Shown: positions 1 through 10,359 of the stretch, one piece after another
How the letters are laid out: the number at the start of each line of letters is the position of its first letter
Position numbering within the stretch: the stretch's first letter is position 1
Origin: Pilaira anomala
Taxonomy: Eukaryota > Mucoromycota > Mucoromycetes > Mucorales > Mucoraceae
Direction: 5' to 3'
Assembly (NCBI GenBank): GCA_025716855.1
Contig: JAIXMQ010000038.1
Span: 1 to 64,000 of the forward strand
DNA: 64,000 bases
The notes under the pieces: generated by a model
Databases searched by the model: none
The model's input: only the letters and a program-made list of their open reading frames with translations
Told to the model about the DNA's origin: nothing
Made by a program: the position numbers and the translations under genes

Positions 1-1620
1 AACTATTATTAACAGATGAATAATGTATTTTTGCTGGTAATAGTCGTTCTTATTCCAACATAAGGTAGCTAATCTTGTATCGAGACTATTAACTGTAAAT
101 ATCTCTTATTCTATTTATTAATATAAATTGAGAATCTATTTCGGTTTATATTTTGAGATGTTCGAGCTATTATAGTGATAGAACAAACGGAAATAAAAGC
201 AATAAAAAATATATAACAAAGTTAAATAAATCAGACTGCAAAAATAAACTAAACTTTATTAAAAGGTACAAAAAGTGTTTGGTTATATATAGTAAATAGA
301 AGTTAAACAAGCGAAGCATGAATTGTGAAACATAGCCATGATCAATGATCTATTACAATAAACATGTTGCTGAAAATAAGATAAAAGGTCCCCAAGTATT
401 ATAACTGGTTGCTGTACCTGATAATTATAAAAGAGGCTTGTTGATCATAGAGACAATGATGTGATTTATATATTAGCCAATTAGATAATTATTGTAGTGT
501 GAATAAACTTATAGTATCGTAAAGTAGTGAAGGATATTAGAACATGTGTAATTATATGAGAATATAATGTGCTCGTTCACAACATATTTTTTATTTTATC
601 CCAATTTTATGTTTTAATATTTGCTCATGCTATTCTACCGGCAATCATATCTGAAGTCAATTGTATCTGCATTTTTTTAAATATAGAGGATTCCCTTTAG
701 GTTCAAGATATTGATAATGATATACAATGTTAAACATGTATATTATTATGAGGAGATTAACAGGTTTTAATTATAATGTTTGGTTTTATATCCCTGATCT
801 ACTTATGTCTATACAAGTAGAGATGATACAAATACAACAGTTTTTTCTTCTTTATGTGTAAAATAAATACTAATTATGTCAGTGTATTAAAACCAGTCTG
901 GTATATGACCCACCAATTAGCTAGGATCTTATGCACCATTCAATTGGCTGAATTGCAATATAAAATTTGTTAATCAAAAAAGAAATCAAAAATATAGTAC
1001 AATTGGTAGTTTTATTTAATAGAATTGGTAGTATTTATTTGAAAATTGGTAGTTTTAAAATTATTGTTTGCATTCAACTGCAAAAAGGACCTGCAAAAAA
1101 AAAAAAAAAGGTGACAGGAGGTTAAAGAAAAGGCAAAAAAAAAAGAGTTTCTGAAACTAAAGGTTTTACAGCTACATTCATACAAGCTTTTTATATTTAA
1201 TGATATATACCTGTTGTGATATAGAATAGATAATAGATATAAAAGATATAAAAAATAGATAAGTAGTTTGAGACTGTTTACAAGTGTTTTTTAAATGTAA
1301 AAAGTGTAGAATAAAAGTGTGAGAGGTTGTATCTATTCTAATCTGAGAGGGTATTTATATTTCTTTATTTTACAGACTACTGAGTTACATATATGATATC
1401 ATAATAGAGTTTATACTAGTATGTTATCTGTTTCTACATTTCATACTAATTTAGTGTGTGAATCAACATCTTTATCTTTTATATGTTTTAATAATTCAAT
1501 AATAAACTTCCTATTTTATTAGATATTTAATCTCAGTATCTGGATGTAACCTTACTGCTTTATTTACTATGCTAGATCACCACAATACCAGATATATATC
1601 TTTATCATTAATTACTATTT
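1..1620. other. AT-rich region without a recognisable gene
   Basis: No sustained reading frame or RNA gene was recognised. The stretch holds short A/T runs and three copies of AATTGGTAGT, starting near 1001, 1023 and 1044, so a small imperfect 21-22 bp tandem repeat is present. A weak coding-like minus-strand frame around 1350-1520 may be a further decayed piece of the remnant annotated at 1621-2059. Confidence 0.5.
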
Positions 1621-2059
1621 AGAGGTGTCTCCACTTTCTATCTGACATTATATATTATTTCTGATTAATAATTTATATCCCAGCATCGCAAAGAAGCTCC
1701 ATCTGAATATTTTCAGGAATACAAAAACGTCTAAACCCATATTTGGTCTTTTCCTCAAAAGCTTAAATTATCAACTCATAAATTTATGTGTGTAACACAT
1801 AAATTACTTCTCGATCCAAGGCTATCAAATCTACTGTCAAAGAACCAGACTCTTTTCCACTCTTTTATTTTAGTATAAATCCATCCTCTTTTTTCTCATA
1901 AATAAAAACCTTATCTTATATTTTAAGACTTTCAACAAATCTAACGTTGTTTATTTGAACATATTTATTATTTACGTCTATATGTTTTAATATTAAAACA
2001 GTTACAGGTTCTTTATCTAGTTTTATTTCAGAAACATATTGATTTGATTTTCTTGCCAA
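1621..2059 (-). pseudogene. Decayed coding remnant with several in-frame TAA stops
   Basis: One minus-strand frame stays protein-like for about 145 codons, for example VTVLILKHIDVNNKYVQI near its start and YGFRRFCIPENIQMELLCDA further on. It is broken repeatedly, and every stop I read in the frame is TAA. The frame is kept across the stops, which suggests substitutions rather than indels, for example CAA, GAA or AAA changed to TAA. The family was not recognised. The setting beside other broken genes fits an old mobile-element or accessory gene copy. In DNA this AT-rich a chance frame cannot be fully excluded. Confidence 0.3.
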
Positions 2060-2571
2060 AAAAAAAGATATTTTTTTTCTTACGTCACATGCTCCCCCGC
2101 AAATTATTTAACCCTTAAAAATTGAGAGCCCCGCTTTTCAAGAAGGCTTTTTGTTGTTTATACACAATTCCGAACGTAATGAGATGGGTTAGACGAATCT
2201 GGCACATTCCTTTTTTTTTTTGCCATTCTAGACTGACATGTTTTTAACTATTGGCTTTATTACTAGAATAGACTGTGGAATGAGCTCATTTACTTTAAAA
2301 TGCTTTTTCTTCCGTGTTCGATTTCTTATACAATAGGCCAAAACTGAAAACATGCCTACAACAGTTCAAACACGTAATGTGACTATAATACTATGGTACA
2401 TAAAGTAACTACTAAATTCATATTCCATATTTTTTTTTATAAGCTAACGATATAAAAGTTTTTTTATTTAAGAGAAAAAAACAAATCTATTATATATTTG
2501 GTTTTGTGGAGTTAAGAATATGAAAAAAAAAGATACATAATTTGTCGATGCTAGAACGCGAAAAAAGAAAT
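2060..2571. other. Intergenic, no gene seen
   Basis: AT-rich. It contains a TTACGTCAC stretch near 2080, which resembles a bZIP/CRE-type site, and several T runs. No reading frame was recognised. Confidence 0.4.
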
Positions 2572-2781
2572 TTACAAGTTTTGAATGCTACCAGCAGAAG
2601 ATTTGATGTCCTTACTAAATACATAGTAAGAAGAGATTACACTGCGTTCAATATTATTTGCGGATGACTGCACCAGTCCACCCTGATGTGTAATATCAGA
2701 TATATTTATAACAGCATACTTTAGATCAATTATTCTACAATCAGGATCTTCGAGTAATTGTTGTTCCTTGAGTTTCTTCAT
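2572..2781 (-). CDS. Small hypothetical ORF, 69 aa
   Basis: A 69-codon open frame with a mixed, protein-like composition and no low-complexity tract (it starts MKKLKEQQLLEDPDCRIIDL). No domain or family was recognised. It lies head-to-head with the decayed gene that begins near 2854. It may be a genuine short gene, one exon of a larger gene, or a chance frame. Confidence 0.2.
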   Translation of the reverse strand: MKKLKEQQLLEDPDCRIIDLKYAVINISDITHQGGLVQSSANNIERSVISSYYVFSKDIKSSAGSIQNL

Positions 2782-2853
2782 CGTAACAACTGGTATACAA
2801 GAATAGTGTGAAGATAGTATTTTATTTTCTTCTAGTGGCCATAGTGTATAACC

Positions 2854-4969
2854 ATGATGGAAGCAAGCAATGTCTACTCTGAATACAAACTTGATGTACC
2901 AACTAGAGGTTCATCCAAAGATTTTTTCTCATCTCATCCTTTGAAAAGTTGGTGATTGAAAATTTCTTTCTTTCGAAATTTAGTACAAGAAAAATAAAAG
3001 ATTATAATCGTATAGTTCGAGACTATACTAGTTATCTTGACTGGACCCTCAATTTGAAAGATATACCGGAAGAAGAAGTCAAACGCTATTGTCTTTTTTT
3101 GAAGAATAAGATTGTAAATATCTAATATTTTTTTTTTTTAAAAAAAAAAATCTTAATTCTTTTTTTTTTAAAGCCTTCTAAATCAAAATTGAAAGCTGAT
3201 GCTTCCAAGCCTTCCAAAAAAAGACGCATAAATATTAATTGTACACAATTAATAATAGGAGATAATATTGTAAATCCAACTAATATTAACCATAACTATA
3301 ATGTAAAGTATTACTCTTTTTATAACTATATATATATTATTATTAAACAGAATCGAACATACAAACTAAACTTTTACTATGTGTTAATTTAAGACCACAA
3401 AAGAAGAAGAAGATGGAAAAGAAGAAGAAGGAGACGAAAAAGAAGAAGATAAAAAAGAAGAAGAAGGAGGAGATGAAAAAGAAGAGAGAGCTAAAAAGGT
3501 GATGCAGCCAAGTTTTTGGAAAGACTGGGAACGGTTTTTGATAAACTCGGAAAATTTCCATCCATTTAGGTATAGTCTTTTACTATCTAAAATCAGTATA
3601 ACCGTAATCATTTTTCTTATAAACATATAGCCCGCAGAATACCATAACATTATCAGATGCGGAGTAAATGTTTCAACAGGGCCAAACCTTGATGATAACA
3701 TTTACTTCGAACACCTACAGCACCACAAGGCCAATGTGGCAGAAGTGCCACATACATACCTTGAATATTTAGAGGGGGTTTTTAAAATAGTGTAAGTCAT
3801 TTATTGAATTTCTGATCATCACATCTAATTTGGTGTATTCCATGATGTAGAAAAATCTAAGAGAGGAGTACACAAGTGCCGTTAAAGGTACTTCTCTTTG
3901 TACTGATGATAATGAAACAATTACGTATGATTTCTTGGAAAACATCTTTAGAGCAATGGTAGCTGCTTTTGTAGCAGATACTCTACCATGGACGAAAGCT
4001 GGGTTCAGAAGTGGTGAAGCGTCTTTGCAATCAATGAGTGGGCAACTCAAGAATTATTTTCCATTTTACGATGAAGAGTCCCACATCTATTTAGCTGATG
4101 GACTCTTCAACAAACTATATGGATTGAAGGAGCTGGAGATTCTTTTGTTGGAGACTTCTGGGTGCTTTGGAAGCACAGATCAATCAAAGCATTCCTTTGA
4201 TCATCATAAGGGTGTGTTTGGAGCCACTTCCATGTTAAAGCAAATAGCTGATACATTTTACAAGCCATTCCATAATGGACCTTTCCCTTCTTCGTAATTA
4301 ATCGAAAATTACTTTTTTATCACATTACTTATTTCAAATAAATTACGTTGTTTTATCTTGGCTTACGTAACTAAATAAATAACTAATGATCATTCCATTG
4401 ATGAGTTCAAATGGTAAACAAACAGAAAGAAAGAAAGAAAGAAAAAAAAAGCTATTGTCTAAAAAATTATTCTTCTCTTCTAGGTGCGAAACTGAATTCA
4501 TCTCGGATAAACAATTGGAAATAAGTAAATCCGACTACCACCACCAGTGTTCTGGCAAGGATGTTGTTGCTCCTGGTTTTTTGAAGATTTCAAACAATAT
4601 GGAAATTGTTATTGTCGAAGCGTCAAGGTAATGGTAACTAGCTATATATATTTTCTCATTCTTTCTTTTTTTTCTAAATAGTGGTCAGCTGAAAAAACGT
4701 ACTGTGTATACAATCGAAGACTGTCTGAAGCTACTGGAGTGTGGTGTCTCTTCTCTAAAGAAAGAAGCCATTCTGAACAGAAACTCATCAATAGCTACTT
4801 TCAAGACACTAAAGATCTTCGCGATTCAAATAATCACCTTGTCAGAGTTGTTTATGAACAATAAAAAAAGCTAGCGTTTTATTGAGAAACGAACGGTAAT
4901 ACTTCCTTCTTCATGGCATGATTACATTTTACTTGTCAATATCTTGAACATGTAGCCACATTGTTTGTA

Positions 4970-5005
<36 letters not shown>

Positions 5006-5420
5006 ACCTGTTTCATTTTCGAACTTTCCTTTTTTTTTATGCATAGGATGATCTTTGCGAGACCCAACGTGTGTTAAAGCAATTTATGAAAGAAAACAGG
5101 ATTGATTTCCAAATGAAAGGCCCTCAGTTGCAACCATGTTTGAGGAATAATTTTTCATGTATATTCTTATATAAATGAACACTTTTTTTGTTTTTTTTTG
5201 TTTTTTTTTTTGTTTTCAATCTTTCTCTTGTAGCCATTAGCGCATCTCAAATGAATAAAAAAATCAAACTTGCTATTGAAACATGGTCAAGCACTATGAA
5301 CTACACCTACTTAGCTGTATCTTTTCCTCTTAAAATTATTTGACCGACAAATTAAATCTTGTTTTTCGCCAAAAGGTAGCAAATCCAGTTATATTGATGT
5401 TACTACTACACTTGTACTAA
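2854..5420 (+). pseudogene. Broken multi-exon gene of a repeated Mucorales-type family
   Basis: About eight exon-like blocks can be chained. They include 3186-3305, a Glu/Lys-rich block near 3395-3575, 3632-3790, 3851-4292, 4485-4629, a block at about 4680-4975, 5046-5150, 5235-5323 and 5376-5420. The best conserved block contains LLLETSGCFGSTDQSKHSF followed by DHHKGVFGATSML. From memory, this pattern resembles a large family of uncharacterised, often truncated proteins in Mucorales genomes; I cannot assign a function. In the 4680-4975 block the same frame continues through two TAG codons (near 4873 and 4950), so the copy looks inactivated. A tract of about 29 A residues lies at 4975-5003, and a T12A11 palindrome sits in the intron at 3128-3150. 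The start at 2854 and the first intron are uncertain. Confidence 0.5.
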
Positions 5421-6151
5421 CAAAACTGGTTAGAAGAAATAATTGCGAATGATGTTTTATAAATACATAAAGTTAACCTTACTATATTAGATCACCCTTT
5501 CAATATAATACATTTCTTACTACAACGTTTTTGCAATAGTTTGAATCTAAAACAAGAACTAAATATCATTATTTTCCATATAGAATGGAATTTTGTAAAC
5601 AAAAATTATAGTGTTTACAAAAGACAATATATGGATATCGGCTAATCGAGAAAAAAAAAAAAGATCCATCACAACGTATATGATCTTTAGAAAAAACCAG
5701 ATTTTTATGATTCATCAGAGAGAACTTCTGAGACTATCTTTTGGAAAGAAGTTATTGATCATTCCTCATGAATTAGCTCAAATCTACCCAGTTTTTTTTT
5801 AAAAATCCAAAAATTCATAAAAAAAAAAACGTCAACATTAGACTTTTTTACCATGATTTCTTTTTGTCTATGATTGTTATTTTGGCCCCCCCACCCTTTT
5901 TTTTTAAAAAAAAAGATAAACTTCAGAATACCTGGATAATCATTTCCCCAAAACTAAAATACTATTATCGAAAGGTAGTTATAAATTGATTTCTTGCTAT
6001 AATTATCAATGTAAGAGCATAAGATGATAATAACATTCTCTTTAAATTGTTTATTGCAATTTACATTATATTCAAAAAGCCAGCAATCGAAAGAATCAAC
6101 CACTTGAGTTCTTCAAGTCAGGCTTAATTAGACTATACCAAATTAGTTTGG
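5421..6151. other. Gene-free stretch before the fold-back element
   Basis: AT-rich with a C run followed by a T9A9 palindrome near 5897-5914. A 63-codon frame at 5611-5802 is lysine-rich and was not judged a gene. Confidence 0.4.
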
Positions 6152-6224
6152 CCAATACAAATTTATGACGTTGCAATTTTCAATTTTTTTTCATACACCG
6201 CCAAATACACCTCCAGTGCAAACT

Positions 6225-7151
6225 TCGCAAGTATCGCAAGTATCGCAAGTATCGCAAGTATCGCAAGTATCGCAAGTATCGCAAGTATCGCAAGTATCGC
6301 AAGTATCGCAAGTATCGCAAGTATCGCAAGTGTCGCAAGTATCGCAAGTGTCGCAAGTATCGCAAGTGTCGCAAGTATCGCAAGTGTCGCAAGTATCGCA
6401 AGTGTCGCAAGTATCGCAAGTGTCGCAAGTATCGCAAGTGTCGCAAGTATCGCAAGTGTCGCAAGTATCGCAAGTGTCGCAAGTATCGCAAGTGTCGCAA
6501 GTATCGCAAGTGTCGCAAGTATCGCAAGTGTCGCAAGTATCGCAAGTGTCGCAAGTATCGCAAGTGTCGCAAGTATCGCAAGTGTCGCAAGTATCGCAAG
6601 TATCGCAAGTGTCGCAAGTATCGCAAGTGTCGCAAGTATCGCAAGTGTCGCAAGTGTCGCAAGTGTCGCAAGTATCGCAAGTGTCGCAAGTATCGCAAGT
6701 GTCGCAAGTATCGCAAGTGTCGCAAGTATCGCAAGTGTCGCAAGTATCGCAAGTGTCGCAAGTATCGCAAGTGTCGCAAGTATCGCAAGTGTCGCAAGTA
6801 TCGCAAGTGTCGCAAGTATCGCAAGTGTCGCAAGTATCGCAAGTGTCGCAAGTATCGCAAGTGTCGCAAGTATCGCAAGTGTCGCAAGTATCGCAAGTGT
6901 CGCAAGTATCGCAAGTGTCGCAAGTATCGCAAGTGTCGCAAGTATCGCAAGTATCGCAAGTGTCGCAAGTATCGCAAGTGTCGCAAGTATCGCAAGTATC
7001 GCAAGTATCGCAAGTATCGCAAGTGTCGCAAGTATCGCAAGTATCGCAAGTGTCGCAAGTATCGCAAGTATCGCAAGTATCGCAAGTGTCGCAAGTATCG
7101 CAAGTGTCGCAAGTATCGCAAGTGTCGCAAGTATCGCAAGTGTCGCAAGTG
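6225..7151 (+). repeat. 9-bp tandem array, 103 units (left arm)
   Basis: An uninterrupted array of the units TCGCAAGTA and TCGCAAGTG. The first roughly eleven units are all the A form. From about 6325 to 6950 the two forms mostly alternate, giving an 18-bp higher-order unit; the order is irregular again toward the inner end. Because 9 is a multiple of 3, the array is open in several frames on both strands (repeats of SQV, or of RHL/RYL), which explains the long ORFs here without any gene. Confidence 0.95.
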
Positions 7152-7342
7152 TCGGATGTGACTAGACATGTTCATATTGTATTTTTCAGGAATTTTGAAA
7201 AAAGGTCTGGGATAAAATGATAAAAATGAAAGCCAGAATTGAGAAAATGTTTTCACTAAAATGGAGAAAATATCAGAGATAAATTGATAAAATCTTAGAA
7301 ATAAATTGAGGATATTAGAGAACCCCTTTTGACACTGGGGAT

Positions 7343-7462
7343 ATGTTAACGCCGAGGATTATGGAAGCATGCTCCAAAGTAACTCAAAAGGACTGCTAGG
7401 GATGAATACGCCATTCTACTAAATTCTTTGAAAGATGTTTAGCAATGGAAAAGAATCTTTAA
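7343..7462 (+). pseudogene. Transposase C-terminal tail in the loop of the fold-back element
   Basis: The frame reads MLTPRIMEACSKVTQKDC, then a TAG, one Gly codon, a TGA, then IRHSTKFFERCLAMEKNL and a natural TAA stop. It aligns codon for codon with the intact tail at 8404-8532 (shared LTPRIME, then C, G, H-S, F-F, RCLAME). The pattern resembles the extreme C-terminus of IS630/Tc1-type DDE transposases of fungi. That assignment is from memory and is inferred. The two nonsense codons show the copy is dead. Confidence 0.6.
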
Positions 7463-7621
7463 AATATCTTATTAATCGATTTTTTTTTTCAATTTATCTC
7501 TGATATTTTCTCAATTTTAGTGAAAACATTTTCTCAATTCTGGCTTTCATTTTTATCATTTTATCCCAGACCTTTTCTCAAAATTCCTGAAAAATACAAT
7601 ATGAACATTTCTAGTTACATC

Positions 7622-8107
7622 CGACACTTGCGACACTTGCGACACTTGCGATACTTGCGATACTTGCGATACTTGCGACACTTGCGATACTTGCGATACT
7701 TGCGATACTTGCGATACTTGCGATACTTGCGATACTTGCGACACTTGCGATACTTGCGATACTTGCGACACTTGCGATACTTGCGATACTTGCGATACTT
7801 GCGATACTTGCGACACTTGCGATACTTGCGACACTTGCGATACTTGCGATACTTGCGACACTTGCGATACTTGCGACACTTGCGATACTTGCGACACTTG
7901 CGATACTTGCGACACTTGCGATACTTGCGACACTTGCGATACTTGCGACACTTGCGATACTTGCGACACTTGCGATACTTGCGACACTTGCGATACTTGC
8001 GACACTTGCGATACTTGCGATACTTGCGACACTTGCGATACTTGCGACACTTGCGATACTTGCGATACTTGCGACACTTGCGATACTTGCGATACTTGCG
8101 ACACTTG
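7622..8107 (-). repeat. 9-bp tandem array, 54 units (right arm)
   Basis: The inverted counterpart of the left array, with units CGACACTTG and CGATACTTG on the + strand. Alternation of the two forms is clear in the outer half and looser near the loop, as in the left arm. It is flanked inside and outside by blocks that match the left arm in inverse orientation. Confidence 0.95.
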
Positions 8108-8252
8108 CGAAGTTTGCACTGGAGGTGTATTTGGCGGTGTATGAAAAAAAATTGAAAATTGCAACGTCATAAATTTGTATTGGAGGTGTTGTTGGAGGTG
8201 TACCAAGAATTAACCACGATTTTTTGCTCAAAAACAAAAAGTAGGATTATTA

Positions 8253-8669
8253 CTGGGTTTCCCACCATTTTTTCAAAAAATTGAGTGTAATTTTTCAAAA
8301 AACGCTGCACTATTTTTTCAAAAAACTCAGACTATTTTTTCAAAAACGGACTAAGCTTTTTTAAAAAAAAACTACCCTTATTTTTCTAATAAAAATTAAA
8401 ACCATGTGTGATCTTTTGACTCCTCGAATTATGGAGTCGGTTACAAATGTAACTTTACAAGATTGCCGTGGATGGATCCTCCATTCTGTTAGTTTTTTCC
8501 CTCGCTGTCTTGCAATGGAAGAAATGCTTTAAACTTTTGAATAAAATTAAATTTTTTTTTTAAAAAATCTGTGCCTTTTTGAAAAAATAGTCTGAGTTTT
8601 TTGAAAAAATAGTGCAGCGTTTTTTGAAAAATTACACTCAATTTTTTGAAAAAATGGTGGGAAATCCAG
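8253..8669 (+). mobile_element. 417-bp inverted-repeat element with TA flanks and an intact transposase tail
   Basis: Terminal inverted repeats of about 94 bp (8253-8346 and 8576-8669) begin CTGGGTTTCCCACC on the left and, inverted, CTGGATTTCCCACC on the right. TA dinucleotides flank both ends (8251-8252 and 8670-8671), the target duplication typical of Tc1/mariner-type insertion. Each repeat contains four spaced copies of an ATTTTTTCAAAAAA-like core. The centre carries the transposase-like tail. The simplest reading is a MITE-like internal deletion derivative: left repeat, deletion, last 42 codons of the transposase, right repeat. Confidence 0.8.
8404..8532 (+). pseudogene. Transposase C-terminal fragment, 42 codons, frame intact
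   Basis: The open frame starts MCDLLTPRIMESVTNVTLQD, continues with CRGWILHSVSFFPRCLAMEE and ends ML then TAA, just inside the right inverted repeat. It matches the broken tail at 7343-7462 in the neighbouring element. The position next to the right repeat and the ending are what an internally deleted Tc1/IS630-type transposase gene would leave. It lacks the catalytic DDE region and cannot be functional by itself. Confidence 0.6.
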
Positions 8670-8671
8670 TA

Positions 8672-9217
8672 TGTGTTATGATAGGTGTTTTGTCGCAACC
8701 TCAATATCGTTATTTTTCTTACACTGACTGCTGTTTTCGGAATTCGGGTTTTCCTAATCTGGTGAACAGCCTATAAATTGCTATAACTTGATCCCCAATA
8801 TGCTACCTCTTTTTCCCCTCCTCTTTTTTTATCTTAATATTTTATACTATAACCTTTTTACCAACAATCTTGTATTGGTATGATTTTCTTATCTTTTTAT
8901 TTAAAACATGAAACTAATAATAAAACAGTTGGTAAATTTATATAGCTTAAAAACAGACAGTCTCAAAATATAGGTACAAAAAAAGTGAGTCACGGTAGTC
9001 CCTATGACGCAAAATTTATAAACCCCAACAAAAAAAAAACCTTTTTGTTGAAACGATTAAAGCTAATGTTTTCCCCCTAAAAACAAAGAGATTGAAGGTA
9101 ATATTTTGTAATTAGAATACAATGCGTACATATAGCTCTGCTAACATTCTTGTGATTAATACATGATCATCGTTGTAAATGTAAAAACATTGAATGAACC
9201 TTCTCTTTACGAACAAA
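8672..9217. other. Gene-free spacer
   Basis: AT-rich and without a recognised reading frame or RNA gene. Confidence 0.4.
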
Positions 9218-9450
9218 CATAACTGGTCCCAGATAAATGGTTTTACTATTTTCTGTCTTACCGCAAACTCTTAAACTCTTGGATCCTGTTAGGTTTAAGT
9301 GTTATGTTCAGTTATGACATTCTCCTCAGGCTTGCGGTGTTATCCTTGCATCCGACGCAACTAAAAGCTAGACGTGGCGAGAGTTGGCTCATTTGATCGA
9401 TGGTTTTCGTGCTGTCCTTTAAAAGAGTTGTTTGACGAGAATGTTGTAAA
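9218..9450 (+). repeat. First, decayed copy of a tandem duplication
   Basis: This copy aligns with 9478-9675, about 260 bp downstream. Shared landmarks are GGTCCCAGATAA, ATTTTCTGTCTTAC, TGTTAGGTTTAAGT, GGTGTTATCCTTGCA and TTTAAAAGAGTT. Its reading frame is broken and the intron acceptor found in the second copy (CTTACAG) is altered to CTTACCG, so it is the non-functional partner. Confidence 0.75.
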
Positions 9451-9517
9451 GAGAAGGAGCAAGTATACCTTAAAGCCATACCGGTCCCAGATAATTTGAT
9501 TATTTTCTGTCTTACAG

Positions 9518-9942
9518 CACCTCTTAAACTGTTGGATCTTGTTAGGTTTAAGTTTATGCGCGGCTATGAACATTCTTCACGGGTTAGCGGTGTTATCCTT
9601 GCACCCGACGCAACAAAGTCAGACGTGATAGTGTTGGCTCTTTTAAAAGAGTTACTCGGCGAGAATGTTTTGCTTTCTGGTATGCTTGTACACATAATGA
9701 TATATCCAACTATTTTTATAAATCAATAATTGTCAAGAGTTCAAGAATATGTTTAACAGCTTTCTGTTAAGCAATGAGGTGCTATTACAAGTTACGAGAA
9801 TGATACAGTTTATTGTGGGGTGGAATATTCTAATGGTTTTACCAACAAAATTACTTTCTTGAAGGCAGGTGTTGCTTACTCAATTGGCAATGAATCTTTG
9901 GCATTCTTTAATACTCTAGTTCCCATGACCCCTTCACTCTAA
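9518..9942 (+). CDS. C-terminal two exons of an unrecognised gene
   Basis: Exons 9518-9679 and 9779-9942 join in frame across a 99-nt GT-AG intron (donor GTATGC, acceptor AATGAG) and end in TAA. The peptide includes RVSGVILAPDATKSDVIVLA in the first exon and KITFLKAGVAYSIGNESLAF in the second. An acceptor (TCTGTCTTACAG) precedes the first exon, so an upstream exon is expected, but I could not find one; the upstream sequence is instead the decayed duplicate at 9218-9450. No family was recognised. It is either a small gene with unseen 5' exons or a gene fragment left by the duplication. Confidence 0.4.
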
Positions 9943-10359
9943 AAAATAAACAATTTCTATTTTGAATCAGTCCTTAACTTCATAGGCTATAATCATCGCT
10001 ATTAAGATTATTGAAGTAACTGGGTTAAAATACAAAACATGTTATTAAAATTATAACAGAATAACAGAGACGCGCATTTCAGAAAAAAAAAGTATCATAA
10101 AACGTACCCAGAATTGTGTCGAATACGCTTACGTGTAGTTAAATTTACAAACATTTTTAGTGCTTGGTATTCAGATTTTACGCCACGTTTAGTACAAGTA
10201 ATTGACGACGTGTCTACATGTATATTTTTTTTTTTTAAAAAAAAAAAGTTAAAACCCGATATGTATATAATATATAAGTCATAAAAAAGCGGGATAAAAA
10301 AGAGGAAAATCCACTTTATGCATTTTCCCAAAGATGGATTGATAAAAAATAAAAGCTAA
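9943..10359. other. Intergenic with T(n)A(n) palindrome
   Basis: No gene was recognised. It holds a long T-run/A-run palindrome near 10226-10248 and lies downstream of the DHHC gene. Confidence 0.4.

Larger units (their letters stand above)
6152..8183. mobile_element. Fold-back-like element: long inverted repeats made of 9-bp arrays around a transposase remnant
   Basis: The left arm (6152-7287) and right arm (7489-8183) are inverted copies. Each has an outer unique block of about 73 bp, an array of 9-bp units, and an inner unique block of about 135 bp with only a few mismatches between arms. The arms differ mainly in array length (103 versus 54 units). The loop (7288-7488) holds a decayed transposase C-terminus. 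The outer block carries several ACACCTCCA-like repeats, and the inner block carries diverged repeats of about 21 bp containing AATTGAGAAAAT-like cores. The two outer ends stop matching at 6152 and 8183, and I saw no clear target-site duplication, so an end may be eroded. This architecture matches the general description of fold-back elements: long inverted repeats with internal tandem repeats. Confidence 0.75.

Noticed and set aside
3343..3701. Minus-strand Phe/Ser-rich ORFs
   Set aside because: They are the reverse complement of a Glu/Lys-coding repeat in the decayed + strand gene.
5611..5802. 63-aa lysine-rich ORF
   Set aside because: It runs through an A-rich tract and ends in a T run; composition alone explains it.
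6225..8107. CRISPR-like repeat array
   Set aside because: The 9-bp units are contiguous with no unique spacers, and the genome is eukaryotic.
6165..8237. Long ORFs on both strands with repeated SQV, RHL/RYL or ASV/ASI
   Set aside because: They are an automatic effect of a 9-bp repeat with no stop in several frames. The same array is open on both strands and sits in inverted arms of a mobile element, so no protein is supported.
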